Source of the DNA: an uncultured Alphaproteobacteria bacterium
GTDB lineage: Bacteria > Pseudomonadota > Alphaproteobacteria > Rs-D84
Direction: 5' to 3'
DNA length: 64,000 bases
NCBI GenBank assembly: GCA_934230415.1
Contig: CAKQEW010000002.1
Location: 92,707 to 156,706 of the forward strand
Positions 8,171-17,373 of this stretch are shown here, piece after piece (the stretch's first letter is position 1; the number at the start of each line of letters is the position of its first letter). The notes beneath the pieces were generated by a model. That model worked only from the letters and a program-made list of their open reading frames with translations, searched no databases and was not told the origin of the DNA. The position numbers and the translations under genes were made by a program.

Positions 8171-9305
8171 ATGCGAAATTTTCTTGTGCGTTTTATCTGT
8201 TGTTTCGTCCCCAGCCGCCGTCCCAGACATGCCATACGACAGCATATGACATTGGTGCGTGGTATCACCCCATATAGGCCAAAACGGGACACTTTTGTAA
8301 TTTTTTCATATCCACGTGCAATTCACCATCCAACAACAACGGATGTTTGTGTAAATATGGGCGATTATGTCCAGTCTGTGGCCACGAAATCATTATTGAA
8401 TCAGTTGTTTCATACGGCAAAATTCCAGACCTTGGATCGTGATAATTTAATCGGTTTTCAGCCGTGTGAACGGGTATCGTACATTACTGTGTACCAGGGA
8501 TTTTTCCCGGCTGATATTGGATGGACACCGACACAGTTTATATTCCCTGTTTTTGTGGGCTTTCATCTGGGGGGGGGGAATGGAGTATAATCAACAAGAT
8601 AACGGCAGTGAAATCGTGTTTCAGCGTTTTTGTGCCGCGAATCCAGACTATTTCAATCACAGGTCGGTCGGATGTCGCGATTTACGAACAACTGGATTTT
8701 GCAAAAAGTTGGGATTGAATGCGTATTTTTCCAGATGTTTAACACTGACATTGCCATTACGTAAAACCGGCCCCAGACAAACCCAGGTTTTTATATCAGT
8801 ATTCCCGCAAATTTATGATATTGTGGTGCAGCAGTGTCGTGAACACGGCATTGTTAATTTTGAAACACACAGTGCAGTAGTCAGCCTGGAAAAATATCGG
8901 ACAGATGATTATAAATCCGTGGCCCAACACGATTTTATGCCTGATTGCGAACAATATCTGGCGACATTTCGGGACAATGCCCGATTGGTAATAACAGACA
9001 GAATCCATGTTGCGGCACCGTGTATTGCAATGGGCATACCGGTAATTGTTATTAAACGTGCCGAAAACGACCCCAGATATGATATCTTTAATGGGATTAT
9101 TAAATGCTATTCAGAACAGGAATTAAGAAGTGGAAAAATAGATTTCAATGTGTCTGCGGTTGATATTGAACCATTAAAAGCCTTGATGCGTGAAAATCTG
9201 AAATTGACAATAATGGGCGAGGTATACGGTGAACATGTATCTAAATCACGTCTGCGCCATATCAGAAATCAAATCGCCAATTTCACAGTGACAGAGGAGG
9301 AGTAA
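8171..9305 (+). CDS. Polysaccharide pyruvyltransferase, phase-variable, frame broken at G tract
   Basis: Two frames together form one polysaccharide pyruvyl transferase (PF04230-type), an enzyme that adds pyruvate ketals or acts as a related glycan transferase. The N-terminal part carries NMGDYVQSVAT and QGFFPADIGW. The C-terminal part carries FQRFCAANPDYF, VGCRDLRTTGF, SRCLTLTLPL and VITDRIHVAAPCIAMG. They are separated by a run of ten G (8569-8578). As sequenced the first frame stops at 8590; with nine G the two halves join into about 377 residues. The start at 8171 has an AAGG upstream. The stop GAGGAGGAGTAA also supplies the ribosome-binding site of the next gene. Confidence 0.82.
8569..8578 (+). 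repeat. Ten-G homopolymer, phase-variation tract
   Basis: A G10 run inside the pyruvyltransferase gene. The upstream frame joins the downstream frame only if one G is lost (or two gained), so the gene is OFF in this sequence. Confidence 0.92.
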
Positions 9306-9307
9306 AA

Positions 9308-11621
9308 GTGAACAAAAATAAATACTGTGCAGGGGGGGGGGATGAGATACTACTTTGAAGACGCCAGGGCTTTTTATAATAACGTTGAAAAACTGTGCAA
9401 AAAAAATGCATATAACCTGGTGTTGCATAAACATCTGGGCGATATTTTTTATGCGATTGCAGCCAAGCCATTTTTTGAGACGCAATACAAAGCCCCACTG
9501 CATTTTATTATTCGTCCACAACACGAATTTTTGATGAAAATGTTAGGCGTTAAAAATTATGCTGTATATGATATTGATGCACTGGTCAAAAAAAATACAG
9601 ATTTCAAAGAATTGTATTTTAATGGTGCGCACCACGATCACTTTGCCGATGACAGAATTGAAAATGAAATGTTCCAGGCATTGTTTCCGTGTATTCCCGC
9701 CAACAAGGGTGTGCCATTTGTTTGCGAAAATTTGATAAACAACTTCTTTACGTATGACGATTATTGGGCATACAGATGGTCCAGTAATATGGGTTTGGAC
9801 ACAAATTTCCGTTTTCTGTTGCCACAACATAAACTTGATTTGTCGGATGCGGCCAGGCGAAAAATCAGTAAAATTGCACCGTTGGATAAAATTGTCTTGA
9901 TTGCACCCGAAGCTGCCACTTTCCCGGAATTTGGCCCGGAATTTTGGAATATTATTGCCGATGTGGTACATGCACATGGGTATACAATTATCGTGAACAG
10001 TAAAAAATTCAAAATCAATCATGGCGTGTCTGCGTTTGATATGGGATTAAGTTTGTCGGACGTTGTGGCACTGGGGCTGAATTGTGCATATGTATTTTCA
10101 TTGCGTTCGGGGTTGTGTGATGTGTTGGTTGGATGTGGCAAACGGTTGTATGCATTTTATCCGGCCCAGGGTCGGCGCGAATTACATTCGTTGACTGTTC
10201 CGTTTGTTCAGCAAACAGGTGTACATGAAATACAAATTGGAAATTGGAAAATCGATTCTGTTGTATGGGATGGGGTTGATTTAACAAAAGCATTACAGAA
10301 ATATGTATCGGGATTGTACCGCAATTATATATTGGAAACAATGCGTCGTGCGTTATCGTTCGGACATCACAAGGCTGTGCATACGTTCCGGCGGAATTTG
10401 GCGCGTGATCTGGCGGGTGTGTCCAGGCTGTTTCCTGAAAATAATATCCAGAATCCAGTACTTGGGACAGATACGAATTTGGCACCGATTTACAACAAGA
10501 AAACAAAAAACATTGCAAATGTAACCGTTCAGAAAGAATCTGTGTTGGGTGGGCTAATAACGTTCAAGCGGGATTCGCATGGTGTCCAGATATTGCGCGT
10601 CTGTGGCATAGTTGTGTACAGTAAAAAGAACAAAAACGGGGTCAGAATATCACGCATGTTCAGTATCCCGTTCCACAGAAAAAATCTGAGACAAGAAATG
10701 TTGGCCAAAATCACACGTGATATTGGTAATGATGTTGATGATATATATATTATGCGTCACAATATTGGTGAAACCTATGTGTTTCTGACACATCTGAAAA
10801 ATTGGATAAAACGTAATGGGTCGGTGCATCCTGTGGTTCTGGTGTGGCGTGAAAAAGACATCCCATTATATGAAATGTTTTTGCCAAAGAATATTGGCAT
10901 GCATTATGTTCCGATTACCACGATAGAATTAAGTGATACATTGGGGGATGAAGTATTTGAATATAATGGTCATCGTATATTTTGTCCAACGCCGGTTGAT
11001 ATTGTACAGTATATGTTAAAGCAACGGGAATCAGGGGATCCGAACCTGACATTCTATACGTATATATGTAAATATTTTTTGTTAGATTCGCCTGATAAAC
11101 TGGCGCGTCCAATTGTGCCACAATCGGTTCGTGATGATGTGCGTGCACGTATTGCAACATATTTTCGTCGTCCATTTGTGGTAATTATGCCAAATGCAAA
11201 TTCGTTGGGGCTGATGCCGGTTGAATTCTGGAACAAGATAATTCATGAAATGGATGTGCGTGGTTACGATGTTTTTGTGAACATGCATCACGCTAGCAAT
11301 GTACATGAAACAGGATTGAATTTGTCCAGTGCAATCATGTTTGATTGCAATATCGCGGAAATATACGAACTGGCGCGTAATGCCGCGGGCATTATAACGT
11401 TGGCATCGGGATTGGCGGTACTGATGACGGCCACTAATACCCAGATGGATTTAATTTACACCGATTGCAAATATAATGTTAAAGCTGACACAATGCAGGC
11501 ACTGTATTCTGTGTACAGTTTGCCTGGTGTGAACCCAAAACGGGTTCGGGAATATGATGCAAATATACAATCCCCAGATGCGTTGGCGGATTTAATATTA
11601 TCCCGTTATCCACAGCAGTAA
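9308..11621 (+). CDS. Double-domain GT9-like glycosyltransferase, phase-variable at its start
   Basis: A protein of about 770 residues made of two related halves, each resembling the heptosyltransferase-type GT-B fold. The halves match in order: LVLHKHLGDIFYAIAAK against IYIMRHNIGETYVFLTH; IVLIAPEAATFPEFGPEFW against FVVIMPNANSLGLMPVEFW; and AYVFSLRSGLCDVLVG against GIITLASGLAVLMTA. The best start is GTG 9308, five bases after GAGGAGGAG. From there a ten-G run (9332-9341) throws the frame out and translation stops at once; with nine G it reads through. A GTG at 9327 or ATG at 9342 is in frame but has no ribosome-binding site. It is the last gene of the glycan cluster. Confidence 0.72.
9332..9341 (+). 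repeat. Ten-G homopolymer near the start of the glycosyltransferase gene
   Basis: This G10 run lies eight codons after the well-placed GTG start at 9308. The same one-base correction as in the previous gene would restore the frame. Confidence 0.92.
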
Positions 11622-11627
11622 AATTTG

Positions 11628-11656
11628 CCCGCGTTGTAATTTCAACGCGGGTTTTT
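11628..11656. terminator. Terminator between glycan cluster and convergent tail-like gene
   Basis: The 9-bp stem CCCGCGTTG/CAACGCGGG is followed by TTTTT on the plus strand. Convergent genes end on both sides. Confidence 0.85.
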
Positions 11657-11662
11657 GTTGTA

Positions 11663-12199
11663 CTATGCGGCCATGCCCGCCACGTGCCAATGCACCCATC
11701 GCGCGCGCGATGCCGAACTGGCATACAGTGTTTCGGTCTGGATAAATATACCATTTTGCGTTTTGCCGGTTTGGTTATCTGTGTTGTCCGAATTTATACC
11801 ACCAATACATGTTAATATCGTTGATACCCCATCCAGGCCATATGATGTACCGGTTGCGGTGTACATACTGGTTGCCATCTTGATGGGGAAACTGACGCTG
11901 ACCCCCGCCCAACGATTGGTGGTGGTGGCAATTTTTGCAATTCCCCCTTGTTCAACCCAGCCGCTTTTGTATTTGCGATACCAGGTATAGTTGTTGTCTG
12001 CGGTGGGCGTTTGCCATGCGATGACGTAATCAATCGCGTCCAGTGCACTTTGTCGCGCCAACATTGTGCCGCCGGGGGTCGTGCCGTCGTGCACGCGAAT
12101 GGTTTTGTTCGTGGTATCAACCGTGATTTCGCCTTCGGCCCCGGTAAATGTTGCGTGTTCGTCGGCGGTACCACGCCGAAATTGTATCTGTCGTGACAT
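11663..12199 (-). CDS. Phage tail-tip/receptor-binding-like protein, orphan
   Basis: A 178-residue protein beginning MSRQIQFRRGTADEHATF, then GEITVDTTNKTIRVHDGTTPGG. This N-terminal pattern is the beta-prism-like repeat of phage major tropism determinants and hyaluronidase-type tail fibres. The C-terminal half (WYRKYKSGWVEQGG onward) resembles a small tail-fibre tip domain. It stands alone between the glycan cluster and ldh with no other phage gene nearby. It could be a domesticated surface or tailocin part, or a prophage relic. It is transcribed convergently with the glycan genes. Confidence 0.6.
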   Translation of the reverse strand: MSRQIQFRRGTADEHATFTGAEGEITVDTTNKTIRVHDGTTPGGTMLARQSALDAIDYVIAWQTPTADNNYTWYRKYKSGWVEQGGIAKIATTTNRWAGVSVSFPIKMATSMYTATGTSYGLDGVSTILTCIGGINSDNTDNQTGKTQNGIFIQTETLYASSASRARWVHWHVAGMAA

Positions 12200-12394
12200 T
12201 TGTGTGTGTTTCCTTTGGTTCGTTGGGTTAAATCGGTCGGTTGTTGAACAAAAAAATACCGGCGCGTTTCGCGTCGGCTGATATGCGCATTATATCACAA
12301 AATATGAAAAAAATCAACAAGGCTTTTCCTGTTGGACGGTATCGCAAATATCTGATATAATTGTCGCGATATAACAATGGGGGGAAATACAGAT

Positions 12395-13330
12395 ATGAAA
12401 ATTGCAATTATTGGTATTGGAACGGTTGGGTCTGCGGTTGCGACCGCGGTCAAGAACACCGGGTTTGTTCATGAAATTGTCTTGTTTGATCGCGACGGCA
12501 TTCGTGCGCGTGCCGCCGCCGAAGATTTGGGTCACGCCGCCAGTTTTGGATTTGATGTTAAAATTTCCGCAGCCAGTAATTATCGCGCCATTCGCGGGTC
12601 TGATGTTGTGATTATATCGGCCGGTGCAAACCAAAAGCCGGGCGAAACACGTACCGATTTGCTGAATAAAAATGTGGCGGTGATTTCAGACATCGTGCCA
12701 CGCGTGATGGCAAACGTGGATCCAAAACATGTCCGCATTATTGTCGTGACGAACCCATTGGATGTGATGGTTATGCTGACCCAGAAACTGTCGCGTCTGC
12801 CGGCTGGGCGTGTGATTGGTACGGGGACAATGCTGGATTCGGCGCGTCTGCGCACAATTTTGTCACGCCAGTTGTCCGTTTCAACCAGTTCTGTTAACGC
12901 ATATGTTTTGGGCGAACATGGTGATTCCAGCATGATAAACTGGACATCGGCAACAATTGGTGCAATTGCGCTGGATGATTTCTGTCGCCAGATGAAGATG
13001 CCATTGCCGGCGACAACGCGTGCAACCATTGAACATCGCGTGCGAAATGCGGCATATGAAATTATCCAGGGCCGTGGTGCCACATGGGATGGAATTGGTG
13101 CGGCCGCGGCGGATTTGTTGCGTTGCATCATCAATAACGAACATCGTATTTTGACGGTCAGTTGCTGTCATGGTGTTGGTGCAAGTATGGTCGCCATGTC
13201 GTTGCCACGTATCGTTGGTGCCGATGGTGCCGGTGCGCCAATTATGCCGAAAATGTCGGCGTCTGAAAGTGCCGCATTGCGCAAGTGCGCAAAAATAATT
13301 CGCAAGAATTACGATGCGATTGGAAAGTAA
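12395..13330 (+). CDS. ldh: L-lactate dehydrogenase
   Basis: A 311-residue NAD-dependent 2-hydroxyacid dehydrogenase of the LDH/MDH family, reducing pyruvate to L-lactate. The Rossmann motif GIGTVGSAV opens the protein. The specificity loop reads AGANQKPGETRTDLL with Gln at the discriminating position, as in lactate dehydrogenases rather than malate dehydrogenases (Arg). The active-site histidine lies in VLGEHGDSS. Start 12395 follows a GGGGGAAA site; an earlier ATG at 12377 lies within that site. The 195 bp upstream hold its own promoter region, and a terminator follows. It points to fermentative metabolism. Confidence 0.85.
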   Translation: MKIAIIGIGTVGSAVATAVKNTGFVHEIVLFDRDGIRARAAAEDLGHAASFGFDVKISAASNYRAIRGSDVVIISAGANQKPGETRTDLLNKNVAVISDIVPRVMANVDPKHVRIIVVTNPLDVMVMLTQKLSRLPAGRVIGTGTMLDSARLRTILSRQLSVSTSSVNAYVLGEHGDSSMINWTSATIGAIALDDFCRQMKMPLPATTRATIEHRVRNAAYEIIQGRGATWDGIGAAAADLLRCIINNEHRILTVSCCHGVGASMVAMSLPRIVGADGAGAPIMPKMSASESAALRKCAKIIRKNYDAIGK

Positions 13331-13338
13331 TCATATAA

Positions 13339-13368
13339 CGCGGAAATGTACAGGTTTCCGCGTTTTTT
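13339..13368 (+). terminator. Terminator after ldh
   Basis: Stem CGCGGAAA/TTTCCGCG with an 8-nt loop, followed by TTTTTT. Confidence 0.9.
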
Positions 13369-13436
13369 ATGCATTCAATCATATTTAAAGCATGTGCGCC
13401 CCCTGGTATAATTTATCGTATCAGGGGGCGTAAAAA

Positions 13437-13739
13437 ATGGCAGAGAAAATTAGTTATACATTGTATTCAAATGGTCTGGGGTTCAGTGCGGACGTGGCAC
13501 ATCATCACATTGGTGAAATAACATTTTTTCGTTCGGGCCTGGACAAGTTGGTCATTGACCATACCGCCGTTGTCCCAGAATATCGCAACGCGCAAATCGG
13601 ATTGAACCTGGTGCGTCATGTGTGCAGTTTGGCGCGGCGCCAGCGGCGCAAGATTATTCCCCTGTGTCCATTCGCGCGCGCAATGTTTAATCGGTATTCT
13701 GAATTTGACGATGTGCGATTGATGCATCACAACGCATAA
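13437..13739 (+). CDS. Small GNAT-fold N-acetyltransferase (YjdJ/PF14542-like)
   Basis: A 100-residue protein of the compact GNAT-like family typified by YjdJ. The family core is visible: LVIDHTAVVPEYRNAQIGLNLVRHV followed by IIPLCPFARAMFNRY. Such proteins are predicted acetyl-CoA-dependent acetyltransferases of unknown substrate. A strong AGGGGGCG precedes the ATG by seven bases. It is a single-gene unit between ldh and the thioredoxin gene. Confidence 0.78.
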   Translation: MAEKISYTLYSNGLGFSADVAHHHIGEITFFRSGLDKLVIDHTAVVPEYRNAQIGLNLVRHVCSLARRQRRKIIPLCPFARAMFNRYSEFDDVRLMHHNA

Positions 13740-13829
13740 TTTCATGGGTTATATGCGAATTATTGAAAAAATGGCTTGCGCGTGCGGGCGCACAATTTTA
13801 TAATTCGGTCAGGAAAAAAAGGAGAATCC

Positions 13830-14408
13830 ATGAAAAAGTTATCAATTCTGTCTGCGGTGTTGGGAATGACACTGTTTGGTGCGGCGTCTGCGGCCGATAT
13901 TACTGTTTATTATTCACCAACATGCCCACATTGCCATCATGCGCGTGAATTCATCGGTGGCCAGATGGTATATGAATATCCAAAATTGGTTGTCAGTGAA
14001 GTCAACGTTATGAACCCAGATATGTTGCCAAAATTCCAGGACGCATTAAAGAAGTGCGAATATGAATCTGGTGGTGTGCCGGTAATTGTTGTTGGTGAAA
14101 AATGTTTCCAGGGTTATGCGGATTTCATGCAACAGGATTTGCGTGACGCCGTAGAGGTTGACCTGACCGATGCTGACAAGGCAACCGCGGCAGAAAACCG
14201 TGCCGAATTGGAAAAGGACGCGGATGCGTTCAAGGCTGCGCACAGTGATCGCGCCAATGCGATTTCTGAATACCAGGCGACCGCCCCAGAACAGGCCGAC
14301 GAAACCGCACAAAAAAAAACTGAAAATGGCGGCAGTGGGTATTTCTATGGTCTGCTGATTGTTCTGGTTGCGGCATTGGGATTTGTTCTGGTTCGCAAAA
14401 AGAAATAA
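13830..14408 (+). CDS. Exported thioredoxin/glutaredoxin-like protein with C-terminal anchor
   Basis: A 192-residue envelope protein. Residues 1-22 are a signal peptide ending at SAADI. The thioredoxin-like domain has a CPHC active site (TCPHCHHAREF) and the cis-Pro strand GGVPVIVVG. A charged, Ala/Glu-rich linker (about 110-165) leads to one transmembrane segment and a KKK tail, so the protein would face the periplasm with a C-terminal anchor. It may reduce or isomerise disulfides of exported proteins. The start has AAAAAAGGAG upstream; the longer frame from 13776 is unsupported. The cvpA-like gene follows 33 bp later. Confidence 0.75.
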   Translation: MKKLSILSAVLGMTLFGAASAADITVYYSPTCPHCHHAREFIGGQMVYEYPKLVVSEVNVMNPDMLPKFQDALKKCEYESGGVPVIVVGEKCFQGYADFMQQDLRDAVEVDLTDADKATAAENRAELEKDADAFKAAHSDRANAISEYQATAPEQADETAQKKTENGGSGYFYGLLIVLVAALGFVLVRKKK

Positions 14409-14441
14409 TCGCAAACTGTAATCAAAGACACAGGATATACG

Positions 14442-15167
14442 ATGTTTGATTTAACCGCATTGGACTATGTTTTTGGTGGCGTCATATTGGCGTCAACAAT
14501 TTGGGCAACCGTGCGTGGTGGCATATACGAAACAATCGCGACAATGTCGTGGGTTGTGGCGGCGGTGTCGGCGCGTTTCGCATCCCCGTGGTTGGATACT
14601 GTGTTACAGAAATGGTTTGACCTGCCGGATTCTACGGTTGGGACATTGGTCGCATCGTATTTCATTGTGTTCTTTGCAATATTGATGATTGTCGGTTTCT
14701 TTAACCAGAAATTGCGCGACAAGATTCAGGCCAGCATGTTAAAGGTGACGGATCGCACACTGGGTGTTATATTCGGCATCGTGCGCGGGATATTCGTGAT
14801 GGGCATCGTGTATTGGGGTGCGCTGTGGTATTATTCTGATGCGCCACACATGCCAGATTGGATTGCGGCGGCACGCACACGCCCGATTATGCAATTGACC
14901 GCGGTTAAACTGGACGAATGGTTTATCCCGGGTGCTGAAAACAAATTGTTGGCGCGTGATATGACCGGTACCCAGGAAGCGCTGGAAATATACAAAAACC
15001 TGATAAATCCGGCGGTGTCTGATGCGAAAAAGACCGACACGACCACCGCAGATGCACCAGAAACAGGATACAAATCGTCCGAACGTACAGCACTGGAAAA
15101 CCAGTTGTTGCAAATTGAAACGGCCGCCCGTGCCGCCGCCGATGATGTGGATGAAACCGCAGAGTAG
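14442..15167 (+). CDS. cvpA: CvpA family membrane protein
   Basis: A 241-residue inner-membrane protein of the colicin V production (CvpA) family. It begins with the family-typical LDYVFGGVILASTIWATVRGG and has about four transmembrane segments within residues 1-135, including a TDRTLGVIFGIVRGIFVMGI helix. The acidic C-terminal third (about 180-241) is cytoplasmic-looking and rich in Ala, Thr and Asp. CvpA proteins influence envelope homeostasis; their biochemical role is unsettled. A terminator follows the stop. Confidence 0.82.
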   Translation: MFDLTALDYVFGGVILASTIWATVRGGIYETIATMSWVVAAVSARFASPWLDTVLQKWFDLPDSTVGTLVASYFIVFFAILMIVGFFNQKLRDKIQASMLKVTDRTLGVIFGIVRGIFVMGIVYWGALWYYSDAPHMPDWIAAARTRPIMQLTAVKLDEWFIPGAENKLLARDMTGTQEALEIYKNLINPAVSDAKKTDTTTADAPETGYKSSERTALENQLLQIETAARAAADDVDETAE

Positions 15168-15186
15168 GCCGTATTATACATATTCA

Positions 15187-15213
15187 ACACCGCCAAATAC
15201 GGCGGTGTTTTTT
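15187..15213 (+). terminator. Terminator after cvpA-like gene
   Basis: Stem ACACCGCC/GGCGGTGT followed by a T run. Confidence 0.88.
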
Positions 15214-15287
15214 TATGATTTCATGCCCATGGTAATACAGTGCCCGATATGCAAAAATAGAGGTATATAAAACAAAAGGGGCACAAA

Positions 15288-15728
15288 ATGATGTTGCGAT
15301 TAAAAATATGTACCACGGTTCTGTTTGTTTATGAAATTATTGCGGTGATATTGCTGTATGGGGCGCGTACATGTGGCGCGTTGTTCGGTATGAATTTTTG
15401 TGCAACTGGCGCATTTAAATATTTCATTGTTTGCGCCGCAGTGCCAATGATTGGTGCCATAATTATAATGTGGGTGCGTGAAATCATCCATGCACGCCGC
15501 CGGCGTTATTCGCCGATATCACGCGCATTTGGTGCGGCACGTGCGGTTGCGCGAAACGTCCGCGCCCGTGTGATGGAACATATTGACCAGGACGATTTGG
15601 AAAAACTGATTGCGGGTGCGCTGGTGGTCGGGTTGCAGCGATATACATCACGTCACGCGTCTGATGCGGGTGAAAAATCGCCGGCCAAGAAAACATCGCG
15701 TCGTCGCCGTTCACAGCCCAAGAAATAA
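15288..15728 (+). CDS. Small membrane protein of unknown function with basic tail
   Basis: A 146-residue protein with two hydrophobic helices (about residues 8-28 and 45-65), then a positively charged cytoplasmic region (REIIHARRRRYSP...) and a Lys/Arg-rich C-terminus (KKTSRRRRSQPKK). I do not recognise a family. The basic tail could contact nucleic acid or acidic lipid. An AAAAGGGG lies seven bases before the ATG at 15288. It is monocistronic, with terminators on both sides. Confidence 0.6.
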   Translation: MMLRLKICTTVLFVYEIIAVILLYGARTCGALFGMNFCATGAFKYFIVCAAVPMIGAIIIMWVREIIHARRRRYSPISRAFGAARAVARNVRARVMEHIDQDDLEKLIAGALVVGLQRYTSRHASDAGEKSPAKKTSRRRRSQPKK

Positions 15729-15744
15729 TAAATACGTAATAACA

Positions 15745-15774
15745 AAAAAATCCGCCATCGGCGGATTTTTTATT
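15745..15774. terminator. Bidirectional terminator
   Basis: AAAAAATCCGCC and GGCGGATTTTTT form a short-loop stem with A and T tails, serving the gene on the left and the tRNA on the right. Confidence 0.88.
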
Positions 15775-15775
15775 C

Positions 15776-15851
15776 TGGTGCCAGTTGTCGGACTTGAACC
15801 AACGACCCTCTGATTACAAATCAGATGCTCTACCAGCTGAGCTAAACTGGC
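15776..15851 (-). tRNA. tRNA-Thr (UGU)
   Basis: On the minus strand the acceptor stem GCCAGTT pairs with AACTGGC. The D-arm AGCTCAGCTGGTAGAGC, anticodon loop ATTTGTAAT with anticodon TGT, and T-arm GGTTCAAGTCC are all canonical. CCA is encoded. Confidence 0.97.
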
Positions 15852-15958
15852 AACGGGCTTTACTATACAGTGTTCTGATTCTGATTTCAAGTATAAAAAT
15901 TTATAAATTGCTTGATTTTATTTCTGAACGATAAAAAATATATCCAAAAGGGTAACAG

Positions 15959-17203
15959 ATGATTAAATTACCAGAATTATTGGCACCGGCCGGGACGCTG
16001 GACGCGTTCAAAACGGCGATTTTATACGGCGCAGATGCGATTTATGCGGGTTTGCCGGGTTTTTCAATGCGTGCACGTGCCAAGATTACCGTGGAAGAAG
16101 TCAAACAGGGCATAGAACTGGCACATGCGGCGGGCAAGAAAGTTTATCTGGCATTTAATCTGTTTGCGCATGACCGCGATTTTGCAAATATGGACCGGGT
16201 CAGTGATATTATAAATTACCTGGCGCCGGATGCACTGATTGTGGCCGACCCGGGCGTTATGATGTGGGTGCGTGCGCATCACCCTGATATGCCAATCCAC
16301 GTATCAACCCAGGCGAACATTTGTTCCGCCGCATCGGTCAAGTTCTGGCAGAACGCCGGCGCAAAATTGTGCGTCCTTGCGCGCGAGGTTTCATTCCCAG
16401 AATTCCGTGCAATTCGTGCGGCGTGTCCGGATGTTGGTCTGGAAATATTCGTCCATGGTGCCATGTGTATGAGTTATTCGGGCCGTTGCCTGTTGTCCAA
16501 TTTTATCACCGGTCGTCCCGCAAATCGTGGCGCATGCGCGCAATTGTGCCGGTGGAAATACGATGTTATTTTGCGTGAATGTGAATCCGGCATAGAGATG
16601 CCGTTAATGCAAGATGAACGCGGCGCATACATTATGAATTCGCGCGATTTGTGCCTGATGCCACATTTGGCAGAAATCATTTCTGCGCATCCCGATTCGT
16701 TAAAGATAGAAGGCCGCAATCGCAGTGAATATTACGTCGGGCGTGTTACACATGCATATCGCACCGCGATGGATGCGTATGCCGCCGACCCGGAACATTT
16801 TAACCCGGCGCCGTTTATGGATGAACTGAACCAGTTGGAAACGCGTGGATACACCACGGCATTCTTTGATGGAAACTTGGGGCCGGATGCGCATAATTAC
16901 GAAACCACGCGTTCAACATCTGATTGGCATGCGGCGGGCGTGATTACGGCGCGCGCGGTGGATAATATTACACTGGAATTGCGAAACGAAATTCGCGCCG
17001 GGGGTGACATAATGTTCGTGTTGCCGGGTGTGGCCATGGGTGTCACCGTGCATTTACCACAAATCATAAATGCAAAAAATGGCGATGTGTTGCCAAAAAT
17101 GTCGGCGGGCCAACATAACAGTATCACAATACCGCGTCAATGGATTCCGGCGGAATTCTGGGAAAAATTTGTGCCATACATTTTGGCATACCAGCATAAA
17201 TAA
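15959..17203 (+). CDS. trhP: U32 peptidase-family tRNA hydroxylation protein (TrhP/YegQ-like)
   Basis: A 414-residue member of the U32 family. It opens with PELLAPAGTLDAFKTA and the YGADAIYAGLPGFSMRA segment, and carries the family signature EIFVHGAMCMSYSGRCLLSN followed by GACAQLCRW. The best-matching characterised relative is YegQ/TrhP, which takes part in prephenate-dependent 5-hydroxylation of uridine 34 in tRNAs. The conserved cysteines fit an iron-sulfur site reported for that group. The close relative RlhA acts on 23S rRNA, so the exact RNA target is inferred. Its upstream neighbour is tRNA-Thr on the opposite strand. Confidence 0.78.
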   Translation: MIKLPELLAPAGTLDAFKTAILYGADAIYAGLPGFSMRARAKITVEEVKQGIELAHAAGKKVYLAFNLFAHDRDFANMDRVSDIINYLAPDALIVADPGVMMWVRAHHPDMPIHVSTQANICSAASVKFWQNAGAKLCVLAREVSFPEFRAIRAACPDVGLEIFVHGAMCMSYSGRCLLSNFITGRPANRGACAQLCRWKYDVILRECESGIEMPLMQDERGAYIMNSRDLCLMPHLAEIISAHPDSLKIEGRNRSEYYVGRVTHAYRTAMDAYAADPEHFNPAPFMDELNQLETRGYTTAFFDGNLGPDAHNYETTRSTSDWHAAGVITARAVDNITLELRNEIRAGGDIMFVLPGVAMGVTVHLPQIINAKNGDVLPKMSAGQHNSITIPRQWIPAEFWEKFVPYILAYQHK

Positions 17204-17285
17204 ATTTTGCAAGAAAAAGATTTCTTTGACTTTATTCCCATAATAGGTATATCCTGATGGATGTTCATGTCACCAAAGCGCACTG

Positions 17286-17336
17286 TTGCCAATAATGGGC
17301 GGTGTGGATATGGACCCCGGTCTTGCCAATAATGGG
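17286..17336 (+). repeat. Two direct repeats in the porin leader
   Basis: TTGCCAATAATGGG occurs at 17286-17299 and 17323-17336, about 37 bp apart, upstream of the beta-barrel gene. They may be paired protein- or sRNA-binding sites. Confidence 0.5.
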
Positions 17337-17373
17337 GGCCGTGGCATTTCATCACAACCAAGGAGTTAATTTG

